From Epiperipatus broadwayi (lineage: Eukaryota > Onychophora > Udeonychophora > Euonychophora > Peripatidae), in the NCBI GenBank assembly GCA_028023455.1, contig JAQFVV010006724.1:1-64000 (forward strand): a DNA stretch of 64,000 nucleotides, written 5' to 3'. The notes under the pieces are model-generated. The model did no database searches. It worked only from the letters and a program-made list of their open reading frames with translations, and was not told the origin of the DNA. Position numbers and translations under genes: made by a program. Below are positions 50,035-61,475 of the stretch, piece after piece; the stretch's first letter is position 1, and the number at the start of each line of letters is the position of its first letter.

Positions 50035-51870
50035 AATAAATTAATAAACAGTATTAAAAATAGAAAGGAATATAAAAATTATTATAAGTTTATTGTTAAT
50101 TTAACAAATAGAAAATTTACTGAAAAAGGAAAGAGTATTAGAGAAAGGTCTAAAATGTATATCGGGGACAAATATTAATATTGTAAAAGAAAAGTTAGAG
50201 ATAGGAAAAAACAGAATTAATAATTGATAAATACAAAAGTGTAAATAATAAAGAAAGGAAGAGAAGGCTATGGATGGTATGATGTTAAATTAAAATATAA
50301 AATGAATAAATTGAAATAGAATATAATGATAAAATAAAAAATATTAATAATAAATATTCGAAAATTATAAAGGATATTAAAAATAAATATAAATTTTTCA
50401 GATTTTTAAAAAGTGATAAGACATCCAGTATGGTTATATTAACTAAAAAAGAATATAATAATAAAAATGAAAATATTTTATACAAATTAAGAGGAATGAA
50501 ACTATAAAAAAAAGTAGATAGGTTAATAGGATAATGACAGAAAGTATTTAAAATGCAATATTAAAAAACATGCGATGATTAAATGAAAAAAAAAAGACTG
50601 TTAATAATGCAGAATTATATGGAAAGCCTAAAACATATTAAACAGATGTTTCACTTAAACCAGTAATTAATAATACTAATACATATTTTGAAAAAAAATC
50701 TAAATGGTTGTATCATAAAGAATTTAAAAAATATAACAGTATAAGTAATGAAAATAGTATTAGTAATTCAAATGAATTTATTGAAGGGTTAACTAAGGGG
50801 GATTCGAGCCCAGATTTTCAAGCTCCCTACAATATTGGGCATGCAAAATATATATTTTGTAATTAAAAATATGTATACAAATATTGATCCAGATGAAGCA
50901 AGTGAGATGATTATGCAGGTATATGTTAAAGATAAAGCAAAACAGAATAGAATAGAATATAAAAATTACACAAGTTATTGAATATATATTGTAAAAATAT
51001 AGTACCTGAATATAAAAATAATTTTTACAAGAAAATAAAAGATATTAGCATATAAAATAATCTATGTGGATTTCTAGCATTCTTATGTATGTATAATTAT
51101 GAAAACAAATATTCTTATTCTAACAGGTATAAAAACAATATTTTATATAAGATATGTTGATAATTTTGTCTTAATATTTATTGGTAATAACATAACATCT
51201 GAATATTTTTTAAAATATATAAGTGAAATAGATAGTAGGATTCAATTTACTATGAAAAGGAATGAATAATGTGATTGATTAGCTGAATATTAAAATTAAA
51301 TAAACAATAAAAATAATAAAATAAATATTGAAACATATTTTTAGAAAATAGACTTTTTATGGTTTATTAAGTAATTGGAGATCAGATATAAATCATATGT
51401 TAAAAATAAATATTATTAATAACAGATTAACTAGAGTACACATAAATTGATATAACAAAAAATGAAGCAAACATAAATAATTATCCTATTAAATTAATTA
51501 ATAAATTATGTCGAAGGAGAATTATTGAAAGAGCAAAAAGAAGAATATATAAGAAAGATAGAAAATTGAAAAATAGAGAAATTTATATTAGTTCTAAGGT
51601 ATCAAAAAGTACAAGGATGTAGACAAGAAATATAAAAATAAATTTTTAATTAAATCAGTATAGAAAGAGAACATAAATTTAGATAAGTTGATAAATATTA
51701 GAAAAAAAGAAGAATTGGAAAATATGAATGGCATTTATGTTATAAATTGATTAGATTGTAAGGAAAATAATAAAATGTTTCATATATAGGAACAAGAAAA
51801 AATTGAAAACTAGATTAAAAAAGCATTTAATAGATAAAACTTCTAATATATACTACATATGAAAGAATCT
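50035..51870 (+). mobile_element. Penelope-like element (PLE) with GIY-YIG domain, decayed
   Basis: Broken frames read, in order: NLTNRKFTEK and ERVLEKGLKCI (about 50097-50165), the start of the PLE reverse transcriptase region; AELYGKPKTY then DVSLKPVINNTNT (about 50608-50684), the PLE version of the fingers motif; MYTNIDPDEASEMI (about 50871); RYVDDFVLIFIGN (about 51150), the catalytic palm motif; DFYGLLSNWRSDIN and then INNRLTRVH (about 51350-51440); ANINNYPIKLINKLCRRRI; and finally NMNGIYVIN-LDC with RNKKKLKTRLKKH (about 51725-51820), a GIY-YIG endonuclease core. The order RT then GIY-YIG is diagnostic of endonuclease-bearing PLEs. Numerous stops and frameshifts are present. A short retrozyme-type fragment (about 50793-50833) interrupts it. 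Confidence 0.85.
50793..50833 (-). repeat. Retrozyme-family fragment within the Penelope element
   Basis: GGGGATTCGAGCCCAGATTT and CAAGCTCCCTACA match the edge of the array unit (5063-6960) and of the copies at 52310 and 60145. It lies between two PLE protein motifs, so it was inserted into the PLE or is part of its own terminal structure. No ribozyme is present in this piece. Confidence 0.6.
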
Positions 51871-51888
51871 TATTGAAATTTTGAAGAC

Positions 51889-52000
51889 AAGCATTACTAG
51901 CTGAGAGGTCAGTGCAGCCACCTTGCAAGCAAGTAGTTGGTTGCAGATGATTGTTGTGGTTTCACCTCCTGGCTGATGCTATGACATATAGAAAAAAAGT
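51889..52000 (+). mobile_element. tRNA-derived SINE, copy C
   Basis: Same body as copies A and B: A box TAGCTGAGAGG, CCTTGCAAGCAAG, B box GGTTTCACCTCC and an A-rich tail. No clear target duplication. It abuts the 3' end of the Penelope element. Confidence 0.8.
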
Positions 52001-52309
52001 TAAAATATGGGATCTAATAAGGAAATATTAATTAAAAAAGTTTATATATGAAATGGACAAAACCAGTTTTGAATAAAAAGTGCTAAGAATCTAGTGTAAT
52101 TGTAGTACAGTAATTATAATAATTGAATATTTTATATAAAATTGTAAATTTAAAAAAAAATTATAATGTAAAAGGATGTATGACACAAAGGAAAGTAAGC
52201 AAGAAGTTAAAAAAATAATTTATTTCATAATAATATTTTTGATTATATTATTTATGGAAATTCTTTGTAAATATATTATTGTGTGTTTATATATATAATT
52301 TTCAAAAAT

Positions 52310-52530
52310 AAATATATTGTCTATACTAAACTTAATGTAATTAGAAGGGACTTGAACTCAGACTTTCAAGCTCTTTATAGTACAACTGACACATGACCAT
52401 GTACATGTGAAAAAGGTAAATGATCTCCAATATACATATTTCATGCTGAATCAGCACTCATCTGTTGGTTCAGATCACCATCTACCAAACTTATTTAAAA
52501 TTAGTGTTCAGTTTATATTAAGATATATAT
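52310..52530 (-). repeat. Retrozyme-family single copy
   Basis: A partial unit of the 5063-6960 family. Shared landmarks are AATGTAATTAGAAGGGACTT, GTACATGTGAAAAAGG and CAGTTTATATTAAGATA. It ends immediately beside the pogo-like element. Confidence 0.8.
52427..52468 (-). ncRNA. Hammerhead ribozyme, single copy (core mutated)
   Basis: CCAA and UUGG pair, stem II UGCUG/CAGCA with loop AUU is perfect, and GAAA is intact. The core reads CAGAUGA (U4 changed to A), which should disable cleavage. Confidence 0.75.
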
Positions 52531-52534
52531 ATAT

Positions 52535-53512
52535 ACCTGGGTCTCATTTTATGTGGTAGATAGGTTCCACAGAAAACCCACATTAAAAAAATAGCACAAA
52601 AATAGACTTAATTTACCTTGAAAATGGGGGATAGGTGCTGTAATTTTTAGAATTCACATAAAAGCAAAGCAACAAGGAAAAAATACTTTAAAATTCACAT
52701 TAAAAAAATAAGCAAATAAAGTATGACTAATAAAAAATTTCAAATATTTGAAAAAAATTAATATAAGACAAACTTTTTTAACTTTTTTTTATTAACTACA
52801 GTATTTAAATTTACATTTTTCATACATATTTTAATCATTCCCACTAGTGGTCATTCATTTGTAAACTGGTAAGAAATTAGATTCGATGTGATATGATGTA
52901 TTGTGGCTTTTTCTTAAACAAAGTCAAGAATCTCTCAGCAATTATGCCCAGAGAAACCTGTTAGCCACTTTATTTTTATTCGTGATGTGATGTACAACTA
53001 GCGCCACTTTTAGTCTTGTGCTGTGTTAATGGTTTTCTGTTTCTATATTTAAAAAATGACATTGTAATCAAACAAAAAAATTATACATTATCATGAGAAA
53101 GATTATTTTCAGTTTATAAAACCTTCGTTTTTTGTTTTAAAAATCTAAAAGATTATTTATTTTTGTTATATATAACAAAATACGTTTTAAAAGTTTAATT
53201 TTTTTGAATATTTATTGTGATATTTTTATATGTAAGTATAAATCTATTATTATTATTTACTCATTAGTATAAATAGGTTATTTACATAGAAGCTAAGTTC
53301 TAAATACAGCTTCAGGCCATATTCACATTAGCTGCTAATATAACGTTATATTTTTGAAAAGCAAAAATATTTCAAGTCAAAATAAATTATTAATACTTTA
53401 AATTTTTTGATATCTAATAAATATAGTGAAATATGAAAGATATTAAGAAGAAACATTAATGCATAATTTCAAAATCGCATTAAAATAATCCACATAAAAT
53501 GAGACCCAGGTG
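52535..53512 (-). mobile_element. pogo/Tigger-like DNA transposon, copy 2
   Basis: Full-length inverted relative of 1759-2752. Left end reads CCTGGGTCTCATTTTATGTG; right end reads CACATAAAATGAGACCCAGG. The outermost left bases are worn and the TA duplication is not clean. A LINE 3' UTR fragment is nested at 52885-52992. Confidence 0.8.
52885..52992 (-). mobile_element. LINE 3'-UTR fragment nested in pogo copy 2
   Basis: Matches the 3' UTR at about 29445-29545 (GTCAAGAAT-TCTCAGCAATT, ATTATGCCCAGA), with GATGTGATATG-type sequence at one end and GTGATGTGATG at the other. It interrupts sequence that is contiguous in pogo copy 1, so it inserted later. It therefore dates the LINE activity after the DNA element. 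Confidence 0.75.
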
Positions 53513-55434
53513 TGTGTGTATATATATATAATGCTTGAAAATTGCCTTATAATATGATCAAAATATTAGAAGAAAACTGATAAAAAATGATTCATATAAT
53601 AAAATACCAAGATTTAAAAAGAAAAGTGTAAAAAAGAATTTGTTATATTTGTAATTTTTAATTTTTACATTACTATCGAGTAAAGCACATGGATTTTTGA
53701 ACATTAATTATTGAACTCAGCATTCCATATGTAATAATTTGATTAGTTAAGAATAAAGATTTGTAAAACATTATATTAGAACATTAGCGATTTATGATTC
53801 ATATTGTTACAAATGAAAGTATTTAAACATTTTCAATCTAATATTTTAGTTAAATAATATTATAAAGAGTGCTTAAATATTCTCATACATTATAGGTCTA
53901 GAAGCCAAAAAAAAAAATACATAAAAGTAAAATTCCTGCCTTTGTTCTTTTAATCATTTTAATTAAAATGTTATTATCAAACCTTTTACTTCACCTTGAT
54001 ATCTGCTTAATGAAGTCACTTTTAAAGTATTTCCAAGTAAAAATTGAAACAAAGTTGAATCTATTTTCAATCTTTCTTGTATTTGTTGATATATCCCTCA
54101 ACTCAATTATATCATATTATAATCATTCACTAGAGCAGAAAGTCAAACCCCTCTCTCTCACTATGCATGCATTTTACAAACGATCTTCAACTATCATATG
54201 TGCTAAAAAGATCAAACATCCAAGTATCCCTGCCTACCATATCAGTTCAATATTTTTTTATTATATCACTATCAAACAATATAAAGAATAATTTCTAAAC
54301 ACTCCAGGAAATATGAATAATTATTGAAATGCAAAATTGAAACTATTTGTATTCTTTAAGCACACGTTTTAATTTTACAATCTTTGGATTATAGCAGACA
54401 TATAATGTGAATAAACGTCTCTGAACAACTCACTATTTGTAATCATTCATCAAAATTGTATTGACTTAACTGAGATAATGCTTTGACAAAATCAAAAAAC
54501 AAAGTATACACCACACTTAGTCTCAAAACACCTTTCTTTTGCCTGGAAAATAAAAGCAAGTTTATTATTTATATATTCTCTAAAACCTATGTCTCTCTGG
54601 GTAACTCTCCATCAAAGATCAGAGACAATGTAATCAATCAAATCCTTGAATGAACTGCAGTTATAATAAAGACCAATGATGTTCTTCAACAGTTACTATA
54701 GTATCTTTATCCAGTATTTACATATTAGACTTGCTATGATTGGTAGAATGCCATCCTTTTTTCCAGTGGGGAGTGAGAGGGTTTGTGATTGGAGGATGCC
54801 ATAGTTGTGACTTTCTGATATAGCATTCTGCCCCCCCCTCCACCAATTGTCCCAAACATGGACAAGAGGTTTAATATGTAAATACTCTTTATCTTCCTTT
54901 TATTATTAAGTGAAAGAATATATGCATTTTAAAAATCAATTGATATAACTTTGTGGATTTACATATTTAAAAAGAATCCAATATTTTAAAATTAAATTAT
55001 TTCTTCAGTCTTATAATTTTTTCAGTATCTTACCAGCACTTGCAGCTTTTCTAAAAATTATAACAATTGAATCTCTCTTTTCACACCCACATATTTAAAA
55101 TCTCATCATTATTAAATAAAATTATGTTACACATGATTGTAGCACAGATATTATATCAGATCATTTAAAAAGATTTCCACTGCACAAAAAGTGACTAAAT
55201 TTATCTTTTTTGGAGTTTTAATCCACTAATCGCTTTTGCAGCTTCTGTTAACAGTTTAAGCTTTTGTTTTATATTTTTTTATATTTGTGTATGTACATCT
55301 ACACTTAATTTATTATACTAATTAGTAGAAAATGATACATTATCAGAAGTCAAGTCAGAAATCAACTCTATTGAACTCAAGAATAGAGTTAACAAAAGAC
55401 TTTAATATATCATTGTAACGAGCATAGACGTTCG
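53513..55434. other. Unassigned DNA within the putative intron
   Basis: A 107-codon frame (53968-54291) has no known features. On the minus strand 54480-54860 looks LTR-like, with a TATATAAATAATAAACTTGC stretch and pyrimidine runs, but no partner was found. Confidence 0.35.
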
Positions 55435-55934
55435 NNNNNNNNNNNNNNNNNNNNNNNNNNNNNNNNNNNNNNNNNNNNNNNNNNNNNNNNNNNNNNNNNN
55501 NNNNNNNNNNNNNNNNNNNNNNNNNNNNNNNNNNNNNNNNNNNNNNNNNNNNNNNNNNNNNNNNNNNNNNNNNNNNNNNNNNNNNNNNNNNNNNNNNNNN
55601 NNNNNNNNNNNNNNNNNNNNNNNNNNNNNNNNNNNNNNNNNNNNNNNNNNNNNNNNNNNNNNNNNNNNNNNNNNNNNNNNNNNNNNNNNNNNNNNNNNNN
55701 NNNNNNNNNNNNNNNNNNNNNNNNNNNNNNNNNNNNNNNNNNNNNNNNNNNNNNNNNNNNNNNNNNNNNNNNNNNNNNNNNNNNNNNNNNNNNNNNNNNN
55801 NNNNNNNNNNNNNNNNNNNNNNNNNNNNNNNNNNNNNNNNNNNNNNNNNNNNNNNNNNNNNNNNNNNNNNNNNNNNNNNNNNNNNNNNNNNNNNNNNNNN
55901 NNNNNNNNNNNNNNNNNNNNNNNNNNNNNNNNNN
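55435..55934. other. Assembly gap (500 N)
   Basis: Exactly 500 N, a standard placeholder for a gap of unknown size. It lies inside the putative intron, so exons could be missing here. The open frames across it are artefacts. Confidence 0.99.
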
Positions 55935-56093
55935 GATATTTTTCAAAAAACACTATTAATCTATTATATAATTCGATTTTTCCTGTATTATGTTTGTTTT
56001 TCGCATAACAAGTTGGAACAAAAGTAAAAAATAAATACTTACATCGGAGAACTTAACGATTGCTTCTTACCTCAGCAGAGATTTGCTGCGGGT

Positions 56094-56094
56094 A

Positions 56095-56172
<78 letters not shown>
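56094..56172. repeat. (TTA)n microsatellite
   Basis: About 26 units, immediately upstream of a LINE C-terminal fragment. Confidence 0.95.
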
Positions 56173-56186
56173 GTAGGAAACTTCAT

Positions 56187-56405
56187 TTGGATACTAAATC
56201 TTCTGTTGTAAATACTCATTTATCTACTAAATATCAGCTAGCTTTACCTAATTTTCTTAAAACATCTAGTAGGAAGCAATTTAGTTATAATGGTACTAAA
56301 TTATTTAATGTGTTTATAAGAGATTGTTCTGTGAATTTAATGAGCACTAGTTATTTGATTTTTAAAAAGCATTTATGGCACTGGTTATATTATGCTAAGC
56401 ATTAG
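56187..56405 (+). pseudogene. CR1/L2-like LINE ORF2 C-terminal end
   Basis: A 72-codon frame reading THLSTKYQLALPNFL, then SSRKQFSYNGTKLFNVF, then FKKHLWHWLY before the stop. The pattern P-x(5)-S-x(3)-F-x-Y-x-G-x2-L-N and then a FK-x-L tail is typical of the end of CR1-, L2- and Rex-like LINE proteins. It is 5'-truncated. A tandem copy follows at 56561. Confidence 0.75.
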
Positions 56406-56931
56406 TTTTATTTTGTTTAATTTATTTTATTTTTGTTTATACTGTATGTTATGTTGTAATTATTTACTATTGCTATTGAATTGCCAAATGTAATATCTGT
56501 ATAATTTTAATATTTTATGTTATATTTATACTTCTTTTTTGTATTTTATTAGTGTTTTTAGTAAATACTCATTTATCTACTAAATATCAGCTAGCTTTAC
56601 CTAATTTCTTAAAACATCCAGTAGGAAGCAATTTAGTTATAATGGTCCTAAATTATTTAATATGTATTTATAAGAGATTTTTCTGTGAATTTAATGAACA
56701 CTAGTTATTTGATTTTTAAAAAGCATTTATGGCACTGGTTATATTATGCTAAACATTAGTTTTATTTTATTTTGTTTTATTTTATTTTTTGTTTTTTTTT
56801 TTGTTTATAGTGTATGTTATGTTGTAATTATTTACTACTGTGATGGAATTGCCAAATGCAATATCTGTGTGATTTTAATATTTTATGTTATATTTATACT
56901 TTTTTTTTTGTATTTTATTAGTGTTTTTAGT
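56208..56931. repeat. Tandem duplication of the LINE 3' end (353-bp period)
   Basis: Both halves begin GTAAATACTCATTTATCTAC and run through the C-terminal codons and the 3' UTR with few differences. The second half has lost the reading frame (AATTTCTTAAAAC for AATTTTCTTAAAAC). It may come from tandem duplication or two-step reverse transcription. Confidence 0.85.
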
Positions 56932-57009
56932 TGTTACTTTTAAATTCCTCGCACACGATTTTTCTTGTATGGAATTTATCTCACTGTATTATACATTTAT
57001 TGTTTGCTT

Positions 57010-57320
<311 letters not shown>

Positions 57321-57354
57321 ATTAAAGTATGAGGATTGTCTATCTTAATATATA

Positions 57355-57540
57355 TCTGAGCACTTATAGTATATATGTGTAGAGATGATAATCTGGACCA
57401 ACTGATGATTGCTGGTTTAGCATGAAATACGTATATTGGTGATTATTTATCTTTTCAACATATATGTGTTTAAGTGTATCAGTGTTATTAGATGGAGTGG
57501 AGAGTGGTGAGTCGTGTGAAAGTCTGTGCTCATATCCTAA
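57355..57540 (+). repeat. Retrozyme-family single copy
   Basis: The same unit type as the hairpin at 36895-37262, in the orientation that places the ribozyme on the plus strand. Landmarks are CAACATATATGTGTTTAAG, GTGTATCAGTGTTATTAGAT and GTGAAAGTCTGTGCTCATAT. It ends at an ATT microsatellite. Confidence 0.8.
57398..57439 (+). ncRNA. Hammerhead ribozyme, best-preserved copy
   Basis: Stem I is CCAA (57398-57401) with UUGG (57436-57439). CUGAUGA is at 57402-57408. Stem II is UGCU/AGCA. GAAA is at 57424-57427. Stem III is AUAC/GUAU, a perfect palindrome with no loop. The cleavage-site base is A at 57435, so the cut is predicted between 57435 and 57436. Every catalytic position fits the known consensus. 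A loopless stem III in such elements is known to favour cleavage by dimers. Flanking GGA upstream may extend stem I. Confidence 0.9.
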
Positions 57541-57608
<68 letters not shown>

Positions 57609-57622
57609 TTATTATTATTATT
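57541..57622. repeat. (ATT)n microsatellite
   Basis: About 27 units with one TTT interruption. Confidence 0.95.
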
Positions 57623-58001
57623 GAAATTAAATTGAGAGAGTGCAAATTTCTCAAGCACTTATGACAACCAACAGCCAATCAAATCTTAAGCACTGGGACA
57701 GAGAATTTAACAAGAAAAGACTGGTTCCACTCTCTTCTTTACTTGTCTTTCTATATATCCAAGCCAGTCCAAAGTACTTATATCTGAAAGCCGAATCTTA
57801 AATATCATCACACTTAATTCACCGAGTTCAAATTATAAACATACAGCATGAAATTTTTCGATTTACTACGCAGTAGTTTTTCAATGTTATAACTTTGCAG
57901 CAATATATGTAAATAATATTATTTTATAAAGTGCAGTCGATATTGAAATTAAATTGAGAGAGTGCAAATTTCTCAAGTGCTTATGACAACCAACAGCCAA
58001 T
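57622..58001. repeat. Short direct repeats around about 260 bp
   Basis: The phrase ATTGAAATTAAATTGAGAGA, continuing to CAACAGCCAATCA (about 62 bp), occurs at 57622-57684 and 57943-58001. The first copy follows an ATT microsatellite; the second precedes an ATC microsatellite. Origin unknown; it may be a duplicated retroposon end. Confidence 0.7.
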
Positions 58002-58065
58002 CATCATCATCATCATCATCATCATTATCATTATTATCATCATTATTATCATTATTATTATTATA
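58002..58065. repeat. (ATC)n/(ATT)n microsatellite
   Basis: Mixed ATC and ATT units. Confidence 0.9.
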
Positions 58066-58506
58066 GTAATATTTTTAAAGATAACCTTTTTATTTTATTT
58101 TAAAAGCAGCTAAGCATAAATTCAACATGTATTACAGTAAGTATGCTTTGATTTGATTGTGTAAACAACTACAGATATTGTAGTTCTCATGCATAATTTT
58201 GTGGCACTATGATTGACATAATAGAAGTTTTTATATTTACAAATTTTAAAATAAAATTTTTAATATTAGTAATTCATAAATTTTACTTTTTATTTCTGAG
58301 GGAGGTATTGGCCCTAAAGTTGCTGTTTATCCTAAAAATGTAGAGATGTTCTATATATTTTTTCAGATCAAAAATGAAATATTCTCCTTTTTTATGTTAT
58401 TATTTTTCCAACATTCACATTTTTTATCTATTATTTATTTATTTATCATCATTATTATTTTATGTTTATTTCTTATATAAATAACATGATATGTTTGTAT
58501 ATTTAC
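58066..58506. other. 5' end of the putative intron
   Basis: Begins with the donor GTAAAT at 58506 on the minus strand. AT-rich, nothing else recognised. Confidence 0.5.
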
Positions 58507-58786
58507 CAGTATCAATCTGAATTGCTATTGTTGTTGTTTCAGAATTCTCAGTCGTATCAGAGTTCTCTGTAGTACTGTCAGATTTCTCATCATCTTTATC
58601 AGAGCTTTGTTTGTCTTCACCTTTATCATCGGAACTTTTTTCTCCCCCCTTAGTAGTGGTCTCATCATCATTTGAACTATCTGAGTCAGAAGAACTCTTT
58701 TCAGTTGTTGTTTCAGCTGTACTCACAAGATGCCACAGACAAAATAATGTTATAATAACCAGAAGCAATTTAGGCATCATCTTCAT
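58507..58786 (-). CDS. First coding exon: signal peptide and acidic Ser/Thr-rich segment
   Basis: The ATG at 58786 starts MKMMPKLLLVIITLFCLW, a typical signal peptide with a probable cut after residues 23-24 (STA-E). Residues 25-90 are almost entirely Ser, Thr, Glu, Asp and Lys, with ETTTEK, SDSDSSNDDETTT and TTENSDTTENSETTT runs. Such a segment is usually extracellular and O-glycosylated or disordered. The frame ends at a donor, ACTG|GTAAAT (58507/58506), leaving one base of a codon: phase 1. Continuing past the donor reaches a stop after about 13 residues. A plausible acceptor, CTTTAATTAG, has its AG at 58800-58799, so a 5' UTR exon may lie upstream. In-frame joining to 39218-38755 gives 744 nt and 247 residues. 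Confidence 0.75.
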
Positions 58787-58800
58787 AATCTATACAATCT

Positions 58801-59394
58801 AATTAAAGAAATAATATAACAATTATTAGAAAAAATATCAAAATGAATAGAGAGTTGTAAAAATACAAAAAATATCAAGATGAACAGCTGAGCTTCTTAT
58901 AGCGATTTTAAGTCAATCATTGAAAAGTCTGAATTATTTCAAATACTTGAATGTCAGTTTTTTTCAATTTAAAGCAAATTAAATGCTAGTGTATTATTCC
59001 ACTGAGGGTCATGGTATACTATATGGTCATTACATTTCATTCATAACTCCTGATTTAGACCGGCTGCTAGCATCTTAAAATTTTGTAGTGAATAGCTAAT
59101 AAAATTTTTTAGTGAATAGCTAAACTATATTTCTAAGTAATGTGTAGTGATTCAATGATGGCGCTACAGGCAGCATAGAGAAAGAACAAGTCATCTTCTC
59201 ATTAAAATGTACTGTAAAATTACAATGCCAATCATGTAGCCAGATGAACTGATGCATACCAACCACTGTCATTGCAAAGTAGACATTGACTGTGTAATTC
59301 AATAAATTTTTATAATAAGAAAATGGCCGATTTTTATTGCGTATCGAAGATTACTTATAAAAGTTTGCTATTCATATATACTGAACAATGATAA
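58801..59394. other. Possible upstream region of the secreted-protein gene
   Basis: No exon or promoter could be fixed. The phrase TTTTGTAGTGAATAGCTAA is followed by a near-copy, TTTTTTAGTGAATAGCTAA, at about 59081-59124. The 60-codon minus-strand frame at 59302-59120 has no family features. Confidence 0.4.
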
Positions 59395-59640
59395 AAATAT
59401 TTGTAAGAAATTGTTGTCTGAGCCAACCGATGAGTGTGGTTTAGCATGAAATGTTCATCTAGGGAATCGTATACTTGTTTTACATATCTTTGGACATATG
59501 CTTATGATTACATCTCTCCAGAAGGTGTTAAAAGTGGATAAAAACCAGTCCCTAACTTTCATGAGAGTGGTGTAGTTAAAATTAAACTACAGAAATATTC
59601 ATTATTGAATAATCTCTAATTTAAGCAATGACTAATAAAA
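59395..59640 (+). repeat. Retrozyme-family single copy
   Basis: The same unit type as the dimer at 23305-23925, inverted. Landmarks are GCTTATGATTACATCTCTCC, CATGAGAGTGGT and ACAGAAATATTCATTATTG. Confidence 0.75.
59423..59465 (+). ncRNA. Hammerhead ribozyme, single copy (core mutated)
   Basis: The core reads CCGAUGA (U4 changed to C), which should disable it. GAAA is intact, stem III is AUG-UU-CAU and the cleavage-site base is C. Stem II and the 3' strand of stem I are worn. Confidence 0.7.
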
Positions 59641-59723
59641 AATTAATATACATTGAGTAAGTGATTTTTGTTAAACTTGTGAGGGCAGCACCTTTTATAC
59701 TTATCAATTAAATTCTATTGACC

Positions 59724-60142
<419 letters not shown>

Positions 60143-60144
60143 TA

Positions 60145-60310
60145 TAAGAGATCTAAACTCAAGCTCCCTATAGCTATCCAATTCATATTATACAACCAAT
60201 ACACATGACAACATACATATGAAAAATGATCTCCAATATACATTTTTTTGTGTTGAACCAGTACTCATCAATTGGTTCAGATCACCATTTCTCACACATT
60301 TACTTTAGTT
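60145..60310 (-). repeat. Retrozyme-family single copy
   Basis: Truncated unit of the 5063-6960 family: CAAGCTCCCTATAGCTAT, TACATATGAAAAATGATCTC and ribozyme remnant. It begins at the microsatellite. Confidence 0.75.
60233..60275 (-). ncRNA. Hammerhead ribozyme, single copy (core mutated)
   Basis: UUGAUGA for CUGAUGA and AAAA for GAAA, the same two catalytic changes as the copy at 5156. Stem I CCAA/UUGG is kept. Confidence 0.7.
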
Positions 60311-61475
60311 ATTTTTCATTGTTTTCGAGTCTCATAATTACAGTAATTCTGCAAATGATGAATTATGTTTATCAGTAATGTTTTACATTTTCTAAACATG
60401 GTGTTCACATGGGACTAGGGGTAGACTGTCTCTTCCTTAAATATTAGGTCTGCATTTAATGCTATATTGTGGTAACGTTTTTTAAATAGTTATTTTACTT
60501 TTTTTTGTTACTTTAGTATTATTATCTTCTTATGTTTTACTAAATAGCTTTTCCTATTTTGAATAATATTATCTTTTTTTTCTTAAAAGCAATATTAGCT
60601 TTTTATTTGTTTTATTGCTAAAATCTTGAAATTGATCCACAATCCACACTAGGATGCAAACCTAAGCAAAACGACATAAAATGCAAGGGGTGTTAATGGT
60701 TTCTAAAAATTTATTTAATAAACAATCTAAGTATGAAAATATAATTTTTTTTCTTTAAATAAATCCTGGCTAAATCTTTAATTGTTAAAAATTATAATAA
60801 AATATAATATATATAAATTGAACTAGTTATTAATAGGCATTAAAAATATTAAATACCATAATAAATAGTAATTATAAATTTTATTAAACGCCCATTATTA
60901 TATTAAGTAATAATTTACTAAGGCTGTAACCTTAGAAATAAGCGTCTGAAAAATACGAAGGTAGGGACCTCTATAGGTCTTAAAAGAAAACAAGAGTGAC
61001 TACTTTTATTTTAAAAAACCATAAACAAGTTATTTATGAGATGTTGAATTTTTAAAACAAGTAAGTTTATCAAGTTATTGTTATTGGAATTAGTTAAAAC
61101 AATATTTTAAAAGAGATATTGCCCAAATGTTATTAACATAGCATTATTGTAACACCTATATAACTTAATGTGTAAACGCTCTATTGGGAAAGTGCTTATG
61201 AAATTATTTATTTATATTAGTGGAAGAATCCAACTGATGTTTTTTAATTATACTTTATCATTAATCAGAAGAAACTGCAAGGCATGGTGTAATGGCTTTT
61301 AAAAATTTATCAAATAATCGGTATAAGTGTGAAAATTTTTCACTTAAGTAAATCTTAGGTAAATTCTTAAAATCCCTAGATACCTGATTATATCATGTGA
61401 CTAAGTTTTAAATCAAAATAAAAGCATACAAAAATATTCTATTATTGAGATTATAAATGACACAAAGTAAAAACG
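60311..61475. other. Unassigned DNA with a diverged direct repeat
   Basis: About 100 bp at 60695-60785 resembles 61290-61385 in the same orientation; both have AATGG-TT-TAAAAATTTAT and TAAATC-T-G-TAAAT-CTTA. No gene is recognised. Confidence 0.45.

Noticed and set aside
53968-54291. 107-codon open frame as a gene
   Set aside because: No recognisable domain, no splice context, and composition as expected from AT-rich DNA.
55402-55953. Frames of about 180 codons
   Set aside because: They consist of the 500-N gap.
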